This document shows positions 35,084 through 42,751 of a stretch of DNA of 64,000 bases, one piece after another. This DNA is from Neomegalonema perideroedes DSM 15528 (lineage in GTDB: Bacteria > Pseudomonadota > Alphaproteobacteria > Rhodobacterales > Rhodobacteraceae). A program made the position numbers and the translations under genes. Numbering within the stretch: position 1 is the stretch's first letter; the number at the start of each line of letters is the position of its first letter. The notes under the pieces were generated by a model. The model did not search any database and was not told where the DNA came from. It saw nothing but the letters and a program-made list of their open reading frames with translations. Location: the NCBI RefSeq assembly GCF_000374145.1, contig NZ_KB893653.1:789633-853632 (forward strand), read 5' to 3'.

Positions 35084-38000
35084 ACGCGAGGAATTCAGCT
35101 CCGGGGGATCCGATCCGCGAGGTCGAGAAGGCCCAGCGCGCGGCGGCGGATCCGCAATCCTCGGTCTGGGTTTCGGCCAACGCCGGCTCGGGCAAGACGC
35201 GGGTTCTGGTGGACCGCGTGGCGCGTCTGCTGCTGGCGGGGGCGCGGCCTCAGAAGATCCTCTGTCTGACCTACACCCGCGCCGCCGCCGCCGAAATGCA
35301 GGACCGCCTCTTCAAAACCCTCGGCGGCTGGGCGCTGATGGAGGAGGCCGCCTTGCGCGAGGCTCTGGTCCGGCTCGGCGAGGGAGGACGCGATCTCGCG
35401 GAGGCGCGGCGGCTTTTCGCGCGGGCGCTGGAGACTCCGGGCGGGCTGCGGCTCCAGACGATCCACGGCTTTTGCGAAAGCGTGCTGCGGCGCTTCCCCG
35501 TGGAGGCGGAGCTCTCTCCGCGCTTCGCCGTGATGCCCGAGGAGGAGGGCGAAACTCTGCGCCGGGAGGCGGCCCATCAGGCGCTGCTCGATCTGCGCGA
35601 TTCGCCCGCGGAGGCCGATCAGGCGGCGGCGAAACGCTTCTTCGCCGAGGCGCGGGTGATGGACGCGGGGCCTTTCGGGCGTCAGGGGAGCCTTGAGGGT
35701 CTGGCTTCGGCGGCCTTCCTCCATCGCGAGCGCTTCCTCGCGGAGGAGCAGGCTCAGGCGGCGCCGGGCGCTTGGGCGCGGGAGGCTCTGGGCCTCGCAG
35801 AGGGCGAGACGGAGGAGGGCCTCTGGTCGGAATTCGCCCGGGGGCTGGATCTTCCGCTTCTGGCCGAGGCGGCGGATCATCTCACGACCGCGAAAGGAGC
35901 GGGCAAGACCGATCTCGCGCGCGGGAAGGGTTTAAAGGCGGCTCTGACGCTCTCCGGCTTGGCGCTGCGCGAGGCTCTGAGCGCGGTTCTGCTGAAGAAG
36001 GACGGCGAGCCCTATCAAAGCCTGATGACCAAAAGCCTTCGAGAGGCCCGCCCCGACCTCGCGCAGGCCCTCGCCGAGTGCGCCGAAGCCCTTTACGAGC
36101 TCAATAAACGCCTCTCCGCCTTTCCCGCCGCCGCGCGGGCGGCGGATTTCGCCCGCTTCGCGCGCCGCCTCATCGAGGGCTACGACTCCGCCCGTCTGCC
36201 GCGCGGGCTCCTCGATTTCGACGACCTCATCGCCAAGGCGGCGGCGCTGTTCGACGGCGACGCCGCCCGCGCCTGGGCGCTCTTCAAGCTGGACGAGGGC
36301 GTGGACCACATCCTCGTGGACGAGGCGCAGGACACCAGCCCCGCGCAATGGCGCGTCGCGGCCTCTTTGGCTGAGGAGTTTTACGTTGGGCGCGGCGCCC
36401 GCGAGGAGACTAAGCGCACGCTCTTCGTGGTGGGCGACGAAAAACAGTCGATCTACAGCTTTCAGGGCGCCGACCACGCCGCCTTCGCCGCTCAGCGCGC
36501 GCGCTTCGAGCGCAAGGCCGTAGAAGCGCGCGATCCTTTGCGCGACGTGCCTCTGACTCGCTCCTTCCGCTCCTCTCCGGTGATTCTGGAGGCGGTGGAC
36601 CATGTCTTCGCCGATCCCAAGGGCCTGACCTCCGCGCCGGGAATCAGCCATAGCTCAGCCCGCCCGGAGCTGCCGGGCCGGGTGGAGTGGTGGCCCGCCT
36701 TCCGCAAGGAGGAGGAGCCGGAGCCTCCCGAATGGACCAGCCTCGCCCCCGCCTCCGCCGCGAGCGATCCGCAAACCCGCCTCGCCGAGTTCCTCGCCGG
36801 ACGTCTGGCGGCGTGGATCGGCGAGGAGCCTCTCGCGCCGGGCGGCCGCAAGCTCCGCGCGGGCGACGTGCTGGTGCTGGTGCGCAATCGCGGCGCCTTT
36901 TCGCGGCGGCTGATCTCGGCGCTGAAGGAGCATGGGCAGCCGGTGGCGGGCGAAGACCGCATCGGGCTGCGGGCTTCTCTGGCGGCGCAGGATCTGCTCG
37001 CGACGGCGCGGGCGGCGCTTCTGCCCTCCGATTCGCTGAGTCTGGCGACGGCTTTGCGCTCGCCGCTCTTCGGCTTCTCCGAGGCGGATCTGCTGGAGCT
37101 GACCGCGCGGCCTCCGGGCGAGCGCGGGCGCGGCACGCTCTGGGGCGCCCTGACGCGCCGCCGGGAGGAGCGGGCGCATTGGGCTTTAGCCCATCGGCGC
37201 ATGGGCGACCTCATCGCGCGGGTGGATTTCCTGCGCCCCTATGAATTCTTCGAGAAGATCCTCTGCGATCAGGACGGGCGTCGGCGTCTGCTGCGGCGTC
37301 TGGGCTCGCCCGCCGCCGAGCCGGTGGACGAGCTCTTGACCCAAGCTCTGGATTACGAGGCGGGCCGCCCCCCGACGCTGCAAGGCTTCCTGCGCTGGAT
37401 CGAGGGGCTGGGCGCCGAGATCAAGCGCGACATGGAGCAGAGCGCCGACGAGATCCGGGTGATGACCGTCCATGGCGCCAAGGGCCTTGAGGCGGAGATG
37501 GTGGTGGTCGCCGATCCCGGCGAGGCGCCGGACGACCGCCGCGAATCCCGGCTGATCGCGGCGGGCGAGGGGGTGCTTTGGCTCGGGCCGAAGGAGGAGG
37601 GCCTCCCCGCCAAGGCCGAGGAGGTCCGTCAGGCGCGCCTCGCGCGGATTCAGGCCGAGCATCGCCGCTTGCTCTATGTGGCCATGACCCGCGCCCGCAA
37701 GCGGTTGATTCTCTGCGGCTGGCGGAAGGGCGAGCCGAAGACGGATCCCGACAAGGCCTCTCCCGCCGATCTGGCGGGCGCCGGAGCGGAAGGCAGTTGG
37801 CACCACGCCGTCTGGACGGGGCTGAAGTCCATGCCGGGCGTGCGGAGCTTCCCCTTGCCGGACTTGGGCGCCGCTTTCCCGGAGGCGCTCTGCGTCGAGC
37901 GCGGCGGCGCGGCGGAGGCCGAGGCTCCCGCCGCCGCCCAAGCCTCGGGATCCCCCCCGAAGCCTTGGCCCGTCGGCCGGATCGCCGGAATCCTGCCGCC

Positions 38001-38715
38001 CGAGCCTGCGCCGCCCGCGCCGCTCGCGCCTTCCCGCCTCAGCCTCGATGCGGAGCCCGCCGATTTCGCCGAACCCGGCTCCGCCGAGTCCGAGCCCGAA
38101 CCCCGGCTTTTCCCGGCGGGCCCCGGCCTGACGCGCGAGGAGGCCCGAGCGCGCGGCGTGGCGCTGCATCGGATTCTGGAGCGTCTGGCGGAGGGCGAGG
38201 CGCCCGATTCCGCCGAGCCTCCCGATCTTCTGGCTCTGGCCGAGCGCCTGACCTCCCATCCCGATCTCGCCGAGGTCTTCCGGCCCGGCCCTGAGGCGCG
38301 GATTCTCAGCGAGGCGCCCGTGTTCGGAGCCATGGCGGCTTTGGACGGACGCTCCGTCTCCGGCTCGATCGACCGGATGATCGTCGCGCCGGACCGCGTC
38401 CTCGTGGTGGATTTCAAGACCGGGGCTCCGCCGAAGCCGGAGAAGATTTCTCTCGGCCATCGGCGGCAATTGGCGGTCTATCGGGCGGCGGCGATGGAGA
38501 TCTTCCCCGGCCGTCTCGTCGAGGCGGCTTTGCTCTGGCTGGACAAGCCGCGTCTGGACCGGCTGGACCCGCAGGATCTGGATCAGCGGCTCGCGGAGCT
38601 GAAAGCCCGTCTGGAGCGCGCGCCGCCCGAGGCGGAGGCCGATCTGGAGGCGGAGGAGGAGGAGGGGACTGGGGAGGCGCGGGCCGAGACGCCGCCCGAA
38701 CCCGTCGAAACATGA
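35080..38715 (+). CDS. addA: Double-strand break repair helicase-nuclease AddA
   Basis: AddA is the 3'-5' motor and nuclease subunit of AddAB. The start is GTG 35080, sharing bases with the addB stop; this gives 1,211 residues. UvrD-type motifs are clear: Ia/Walker A SANAGSGKTRVLVDRV, TYTRAAAAEMQDRL, LRLQTIHGFCESVLRRFP, HILVDEAQDTSPAQW, VGDEKQSIYSFQGADHAAF, VMTVHGAKGLEAEMV and RRLLYVAMTRARKRLIL. The C-terminal nuclease has GVALHRILERL and VLVVDFKTGAPP. It is the last gene of the tsaE-murU-addB-addA operon; trxA, often next in this class, is replaced by the 6S RNA gene. Confidence 0.95.
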   Translation: MNARNSAPGDPIREVEKAQRAAADPQSSVWVSANAGSGKTRVLVDRVARLLLAGARPQKILCLTYTRAAAAEMQDRLFKTLGGWALMEEAALREALVRLGEGGRDLAEARRLFARALETPGGLRLQTIHGFCESVLRRFPVEAELSPRFAVMPEEEGETLRREAAHQALLDLRDSPAEADQAAAKRFFAEARVMDAGPFGRQGSLEGLASAAFLHRERFLAEEQAQAAPGAWAREALGLAEGETEEGLWSEFARGLDLPLLAEAADHLTTAKGAGKTDLARGKGLKAALTLSGLALREALSAVLLKKDGEPYQSLMTKSLREARPDLAQALAECAEALYELNKRLSAFPAAARAADFARFARRLIEGYDSARLPRGLLDFDDLIAKAAALFDGDAARAWALFKLDEGVDHILVDEAQDTSPAQWRVAASLAEEFYVGRGAREETKRTLFVVGDEKQSIYSFQGADHAAFAAQRARFERKAVEARDPLRDVPLTRSFRSSPVILEAVDHVFADPKGLTSAPGISHSSARPELPGRVEWWPAFRKEEEPEPPEWTSLAPASAASDPQTRLAEFLAGRLAAWIGEEPLAPGGRKLRAGDVLVLVRNRGAFSRRLISALKEHGQPVAGEDRIGLRASLAAQDLLATARAALLPSDSLSLATALRSPLFGFSEADLLELTARPPGERGRGTLWGALTRRREERAHWALAHRRMGDLIARVDFLRPYEFFEKILCDQDGRRRLLRRLGSPAAEPVDELLTQALDYEAGRPPTLQGFLRWIEGLGAEIKRDMEQSADEIRVMTVHGAKGLEAEMVVVADPGEAPDDRRESRLIAAGEGVLWLGPKEEGLPAKAEEVRQARLARIQAEHRRLLYVAMTRARKRLILCGWRKGEPKTDPDKASPADLAGAGAEGSWHHAVWTGLKSMPGVRSFPLPDLGAAFPEALCVERGGAAEAEAPAAAQASGSPPKPWPVGRIAGILPPEPAPPAPLAPSRLSLDAEPADFAEPGSAESEPEPRLFPAGPGLTREEARARGVALHRILERLAEGEAPDSAEPPDLLALAERLTSHPDLAEVFRPGPEARILSEAPVFGAMAALDGRSVSGSIDRMIVAPDRVLVVDFKTGAPPKPEKISLGHRRQLAVYRAAAMEIFPGRLVEAALLWLDKPRLDRLDPQDLDQRLAELKARLERAPPEAEADLEAEEEEGTGEARAETPPEPVET

Positions 38716-38718
38716 GCT

Positions 38719-38746
38719 TGGCGGAAGCCCGCGCGCGATGTATTCT
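38719..38746 (+). promoter_or_regulatory. Promoter of 6S RNA
   Basis: -35 TTGGCG (38719-38724), a 16-base spacer and -10 TATTCT (38741-38746) begin 4 bases after the addA stop. Transcription would start near 38753. Confidence 0.6.
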
Positions 38747-38752
38747 GAGGGC

Positions 38753-38890
38753 GGCGGGTTCTGTCCGGTGCGAGACGCCTTGAATCCTGGTGGCCTTATA
38801 TCTTCTCGCGGGAGCTGTCCCTGTTTCGGACCCTGGTCTGAAGCACATGGCGCCCACCTGGTTACCCAGGCTCGCGAGGATCAAACCGCG
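38753..38890 (+). ncRNA. ssrS: 6S RNA
   Basis: 6S RNA binds sigma-70 RNA polymerase as an open-promoter mimic. The segment lies between addA and the 5-formyltetrahydrofolate cyclo-ligase gene, the usual 6S location. It has a terminal stem pairing GCGGGTT with AACCGC and an inner stem of GTGCGAG with CTCGCGA. The GACGCCTTGAATCC and GAGCTGTCCCTGTTTCGGACC segments are as I recall for alphaproteobacterial 6S. GGTGG and CCACC flank the central region. The 5' end follows from the promoter at 38719; the 3' end is approximate. A covariance-model search would settle the boundaries. Confidence 0.75.
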
Positions 38891-38899
38891 TGACGGCCC

Positions 38900-39520
38900 A
38901 TGATGGTTCCCGCCGCCTTTCCCCTGAAGGACATGGCCGCCCGCAAGGCGGCTCTGCGCCGCGAGGCCCTCGCGCGCCGCGAGGCCGCTTTCGCCGCTCA
39001 GGGCGCCGAGGCCGCGCAAGCCGCCGCGCGGCGCTTTATGGCGGCCGCGCCTGCGCGCGGCGGCGTTTGGGCGGGCTATTGGCCCATCCGCTCCGAGATG
39101 GATCCTCTGCCTTTGCTGCGTCTGGCCCATGAGGCGGGTTCGCGCGTCGCTTTGCCGGTGATTCTCGGGAAGGGGCGGCCTTTGGCCTTTCGGCTCTGGA
39201 TCCCGGATTTGGCTCTGATCGAAGGCCCTTTCGGCGCGCGCGTCCCTCCGCCCGGGTCGCCGGAGGTCGAGCCGGATGTTCTGGCGATCCCTCTGGTCGC
39301 CTTCGACCGCTCGGGCGGCCGACTCGGCTACGGCGGGGGCTTCTACGACCGGACTCTGGCGGATTTGCGCGCGCGCAAGTCGGTTTGGGCCTGCGGATTG
39401 GCCTTTTCCGCGCAGGAATCGGCGAATCTGCCTCAGGAGCCGACGGACGCGCCGCTTGACGCCGTGGCCACGGAGCGCGAAACCATCCTCCTGACGCGAG
39501 AGGGGGAGACGGGCGCTTGA
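38900..39520 (+). CDS. ygfA: 5-formyltetrahydrofolate cyclo-ligase
   Basis: The enzyme converts 5-formyl-THF to 5,10-methenyl-THF with ATP. The 206-residue protein has the conserved YWPIRSEMDPLPLL, DVLAIPLVAFDRSGGRLGYGGGFYDRTL and the C-terminal LPQEPTDAPLDAVATER. It follows 6S RNA directly, as in enterobacteria, and is probably transcribed with it. The start at 38900 is adopted; ATG 38933 (MAARKAALR) is an alternative. Its TGA stop overlaps the next gene's TTG start. Confidence 0.93.
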   Translation: MMVPAAFPLKDMAARKAALRREALARREAAFAAQGAEAAQAAARRFMAAAPARGGVWAGYWPIRSEMDPLPLLRLAHEAGSRVALPVILGKGRPLAFRLWIPDLALIEGPFGARVPPPGSPEVEPDVLAIPLVAFDRSGGRLGYGGGFYDRTLADLRARKSVWACGLAFSAQESANLPQEPTDAPLDAVATERETILLTREGETGA

Positions 39521-40347
39521 GGATTTTGTTTTTGGGCGATTTGCTCGGCCGTTCGGGCCGCGAGGCGGCGGTCCGCGACATTCCGGGCCTGAGGAGCGAT
39601 TTGCAGCTCGACTGCGTGGTGGTCAACGCCGAAAACGCGGCTTCGGGCTTCGGCGTGACCTCCAAGATCGCCGAGGCGGTCTTCGAGGCGGGCGCCGACG
39701 CGATCACTCTGGGGAATCACGCTTTCGACAACCGCGAGATCCTGCCCTATCTCGACCGCGATCCGCGGATCGTGCGCCCGGTGAATCTGCCGAAGGGGAC
39801 TCCGGGGCGGGGCTCGGCTTTGGTGGTTCTGCGCGACGGTCGGCGGGTTCTGGTGGTCAACGCCTTAGGGCGGGTCTTCATGAATCCCTGCGACGATCCT
39901 TTCGCGGCCATCGACGCCCAATTGACGGCCTGTCCTTTGGGGGTCGCCTGCGACGCGGCGCTGATCGACTTCCACGCCGAAGCCACCTCCGAGAAGATGG
40001 CCATGGGCCATTGGTGCGACGGGCGGGCCTCTTTGGTGGTGGGCACCCACACCCATGTCCCGAGCGGCGACGCGCAGATTCTCTCGGGCGGCACCGCCTA
40101 TCAGACCGACGCGGGCATGTGCGGCGATTATGATTCCGTCATCGGCATGGTCAAAGAGGAGCCTTTGCGGCGCTTCACCACCGGCCAGCCTCTGAACCGC
40201 TATGAGCCGAAGCTCGGCGAGGCGACGGTCTGCGGCGTCTTCGTCGAGACCGACGACGCGACGGGTCTGGCCAAGCGGATCGCGCCTTTGCGGCGGGGCG
40301 GAAGGCTCGCGGAGGCTTGGCCCGATCCGGCGAGCGGCGCGGCTTGA
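39517..40347 (+). CDS. YmdB/TIGR00282-family metallophosphoesterase
   Basis: The 276-residue protein belongs to the YmdB family, cyclic-nucleotide phosphodiesterases with a two-metal site; the Bacillus member affects sporulation versus biofilm choice. Metal-site motifs are [43 protein letters not shown] and [14 protein letters not shown]. The start is an unusual TTG that overlaps the cyclo-ligase stop in TTGA, giving MRILFLGD, the family start. In alphaproteobacteria the gene commonly neighbours 5-FCL and yebC, as here. Confidence 0.92.
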   Translation: MRILFLGDLLGRSGREAAVRDIPGLRSDLQLDCVVVNAENAASGFGVTSKIAEAVFEAGADAITLGNHAFDNREILPYLDRDPRIVRPVNLPKGTPGRGSALVVLRDGRRVLVVNALGRVFMNPCDDPFAAIDAQLTACPLGVACDAALIDFHAEATSEKMAMGHWCDGRASLVVGTHTHVPSGDAQILSGGTAYQTDAGMCGDYDSVIGMVKEEPLRRFTTGQPLNRYEPKLGEATVCGVFVETDDATGLAKRIAPLRRGGRLAEAWPDPASGAA

Positions 40348-41240
40348 CGCCCTCGGCGCCTCCGGCCTCAGGAGCCTCTTCGCGACGCGAGGGGCTTTTG
40401 GCGGCTTTCGCGGGGGTGCTGCTCGTGTCGCCGGACGCCTTATTCGTGCGTCTGGCGGAGGCTCCCGCCCTGTCGGTGACGGCTTGGCGGACAGGCGCGG
40501 GTCTGACGGCGATTTTGCTCTGGATGCTGGCGCGCCATGGCCTGCAAGGGACTCTGGCGCGTTTTCGCGGTCTGAACCTCTGGGCTTTGGCGGGCGGAGC
40601 CTGCGGCGCCGCTTCGGGCCTGAGCTTCATCGCGGGGGCCAATTGGGCGACGGCGGGAACTCTGCTGGCGCTTCTCTCGACCTCGCCGCTCTGGGCGGCT
40701 TTCGCGAGTCGTCTGCTGTTGGGCGAGGCGCTGTCCCGGCGCAAGCTGTCCGCGATTCTCCTCGGCGTGGCGGGGGCGATGGTCGCGGGGATCGGCGGCG
40801 TCCACGAGGCTTTGCGCCCCTCCGAGGCTTGGGGGGCTCTGGCGGCTTTGGCGGCGGGCGCCTTTTTCGGAGTTTCGGTCACCTGCATGCGCCGGGCCGA
40901 GGGCGCGCATCCGCTGGCGATGATGGCGACGGGCTCGCTGATCGGCTTTTGCGCGGGGATGATCCTCGGCGCTCCGGGCGAGATGGCGGCGGATCAATGG
41001 ATCTGGCCGGTCCTCTTCGGCGGGATTCTGGCGCCTTCGACCTTCGCCTGCGTGGCCTTCAGCGCGCGGCGCGTTCCGAGCGCGGAGACCTCGCTGATCT
41101 TCCTGCTGGAGGCGCCTTTAGGCGCGCTTCTGGTCTGGGCGGTTCTGAACGAGCGCCCCGGCTGGGCGGCGGTCCTGGGCGGCGCTGTGATCCTCGGCGC
41201 GGCGGTCTGGTCGGGGCTGGACCGGGGGCGCGAGGCCTGA
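40344..41240 (+). CDS. EamA/DMT-family transporter
   Basis: A 298-residue ten-helix transporter with two EamA repeats ([29 protein letters not shown] and [33 protein letters not shown]). The start is uncertain. TTG 40344 overlaps the previous stop in TTGA, as the gene before it does, and I prefer it; another TTG at 40317 would add nine residues. Family members export amino acids or metabolites, but the substrate cannot be read from sequence. It is only distantly similar to the DMT protein at 28621. Confidence 0.88.
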   Translation: MTPSAPPASGASSRREGLLAAFAGVLLVSPDALFVRLAEAPALSVTAWRTGAGLTAILLWMLARHGLQGTLARFRGLNLWALAGGACGAASGLSFIAGANWATAGTLLALLSTSPLWAAFASRLLLGEALSRRKLSAILLGVAGAMVAGIGGVHEALRPSEAWGALAALAAGAFFGVSVTCMRRAEGAHPLAMMATGSLIGFCAGMILGAPGEMAADQWIWPVLFGGILAPSTFACVAFSARRVPSAETSLIFLLEAPLGALLVWAVLNERPGWAAVLGGAVILGAAVWSGLDRGREA

Positions 41241-41254
41241 TCCGCCCGGTCGGC

Positions 41255-41283
41255 TTGGCGAGCCGCGTTTTTGGGCCTATAAG
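41255..41283 (+). promoter_or_regulatory. Promoter of yebC
   Basis: -35 TTGGCG (41255-41260), a 17-base spacer and -10 TATAAG (41278-41283) lie about 68 bases before the yebC ATG. Confidence 0.65.
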
Positions 41284-41350
41284 ACGCTCCACTTATTCCA
41301 CAACATATCCGAGCGACGCGCCCTTGACGGGCGAGGAGGACAGGAGTCCG

Positions 41351-42094
41351 ATGGCCGGCCATTCTCAATTTAAAAACATCATGCACCGCAAGGGCGCTCA
41401 GGACGCCAAGCGCTCGCAGATGTTCTCGAAGCTCTCGCGCGAAATCACCGTCGCGGCCAAGATGGGGGGCGCGGACGTCAACACCAACGCGCGCCTGCGT
41501 CTGGCGATCCGCGACGCCCGTTCGCAGTCCATGCCCAAGGACAACATCGAGCGCGCCATTAAAAAGGCCGAAGGCGGCGATTCCGCCAATTACGAGAGCG
41601 TGCGCTACGAAGGCCGCGGCCCCGGCGGCGCCTCGCTGATCGTCGAGGCCCTGACCGACAACCGCAACCGCACCGCGGGCAACGTGCGGTCTTATTTCTC
41701 GAAGTTCGGCGGCTCTCTGGCTCAGGACGGCGCGGTCACCTACATGTTCGACCGCCTCGGCGAGATTCAATTCCCGCTTTCGGCCGGCGACGCCGACAAG
41801 GTGCTTGAGGCGGCCCTCGAAGCCGGCGCCGACGACGTCCAGACCGACGAGGAAGGCCATTGGGTGCTCTGCGGCGAAAAGGATCTCCATGAGGTCGCGC
41901 GCCAGATGGAGGCCGCCCTCGGCGAGGCCGAGAGCGCCAAGCTGATCTGGAAGCCCCAGACTCCGCATGTGATGGACGACGAGGATTCCGCCCGCACGCT
42001 GATGAAGCTGCTGGAGATCCTCGACGACGACGAGGACGTGCAGACCGTCACGGGCAATTACGAATTCCCCGACGAGATCGCCGCGAAGCTCTGA
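41351..42094 (+). CDS. yebC: YebC/PmpR-family translation or transcription factor
   Basis: YebC proteins were first called transcriptional regulators; later work connects them with translation of difficult proline-containing motifs. The 247-residue protein has the hallmark [54 protein letters not shown], and [23 protein letters not shown]. The open frame extends far upstream through the transporter gene, but ATG 41351 with its own promoter is certain. The ruvC-ruvA-ruvB genes that often follow are absent; a palindrome and an AT-richer gene follow. Confidence 0.96.
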   Translation: MAGHSQFKNIMHRKGAQDAKRSQMFSKLSREITVAAKMGGADVNTNARLRLAIRDARSQSMPKDNIERAIKKAEGGDSANYESVRYEGRGPGGASLIVEALTDNRNRTAGNVRSYFSKFGGSLAQDGAVTYMFDRLGEIQFPLSAGDADKVLEAALEAGADDVQTDEEGHWVLCGEKDLHEVARQMEAALGEAESAKLIWKPQTPHVMDDEDSARTLMKLLEILDDDEDVQTVTGNYEFPDEIAAKL

Positions 42095-42130
42095 GCGCGA
42101 TCCGAAAAGTTGACAGACTTTTAATCGCGC
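42093..42130. repeat. Palindromic element after yebC, sharing 16 bp with position 3066
   Basis: Outer arms GCGCGAT (42095-42101) and ATCGCGC (42124-42130) and inner arms AAAAGT (42105-42110) and ACTTTT (42117-42122) form a two-part hairpin with a TGACAG loop. Bases 42093-42108 match 3066-3081 exactly in reverse complement. It could double as the yebC terminator, but the T run is short. Confidence 0.65.
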
Positions 42131-42172
42131 GACCCCAAAAGCCGGAGTCTTCGCGGCCCGCCCTTTCACATG

Positions 42173-42203
42173 AAAACCCCCGGCTCTTCGCGGAGCCGGG
42201 GGA
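42173..42203 (-). terminator. Terminator of the minus-strand gene at 42228
   Basis: A 10-bp stem CCCCCGGCTC/GAGCCGGGGG (42177-42202) reads on the minus strand into TTTTC. It lies 25 bases beyond the stop of the 42228-42629 gene. Confidence 0.75.
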
Positions 42204-42227
42204 TGCGCGTCTCGCCATAGGCGTGCG

Positions 42228-42629
42228 TCATGCTGTGGTCGGTGATCGCCTTGCGGATTTCGATGACCAAGCCGCGTGCACGCGGTGGAGTTCAGATACC
42301 CAGCAGGAGAGAATATCGCTTGTGTCGCGCCCAAGCTGATTGGCGAGTTCGTAGAATCCTTGTCCCGGCTGCATATCTCCAGCCTTATGCACGACCAAGA
42401 CGCTGAGCATGCCTCGCCCTGCGGCGTCTTCCTCTGTTGAAATCTCGCCCAAAAGATGAAATAATTTTTGATCATACGCTAAAAAATTGATCGAACTTAT
42501 GTGTTGGATCAACTCTGAGTAGGCGATCATTCCCCGCACACGGGCGCGAGCCGTCATGACGGCGATAGCTTCCTGCTTCGCAGCCTCCCAGAGATGTTGA
42601 GGAACGCCAAACTTGAATTTGCTCGACAT
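42228..42629 (-). CDS. Conserved-looking hypothetical protein, AT-richer than its surroundings
   Basis: This 133-residue protein has no function I can assign. It looks like a member of a widely scattered uncharacterised family, with RGMIAYSELIQHISSI, FHLLGEISTEEDAAGRGMLSVLVVHKAGDMQPGQGFYELANQLGRDTSDILSCWVSELHRVHAAW as its core. The core is soluble and mixed alpha/beta in appearance, with many acidic residues. An AGGAGG ribosome site lies 7 bases before the ATG, and a terminator follows. The gene and its leader are clearly AT-richer than neighbours, with codons such as AAA, TTT and ATA that are rare elsewhere here, suggesting recent transfer. It is a single-gene unit. Confidence 0.75.
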   Translation of the reverse strand: MSSKFKFGVPQHLWEAAKQEAIAVMTARARVRGMIAYSELIQHISSINFLAYDQKLFHLLGEISTEEDAAGRGMLSVLVVHKAGDMQPGQGFYELANQLGRDTSDILSCWVSELHRVHAAWSSKSARRSPTTA

Positions 42630-42685
42630 GTGCGCCTCCTGAAGATGGCTCTGATTTCGGCTCGACGATATAACAGAAATCAGTC

Positions 42686-42713
42686 GCCGGGCGAGGCGCT
42701 CGCCTCGCCCGGC
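42686..42713. terminator. Strong 13-bp hairpin after the TPR gene
   Basis: GCCGGGCGAGGCG (42686-42698) and CGCCTCGCCCGGC (42701-42713) are perfect complements with two bases between. It lies 39 bases past the minus-strand TPR gene's stop. No T tract follows on the minus strand, so factor-independent termination is uncertain. Confidence 0.5.
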
Positions 42714-42751
42714 TCGCCGATTTTAAATTGAGGCCATGCCTCAAGGGCGGC

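Noticed and set aside
42472..42744. A second minus-strand frame overlapping the AT-rich orphan gene
   Set aside because: No ribosome site and no similarity; the 42,228-42,629 frame has AGGAGG and a terminator.
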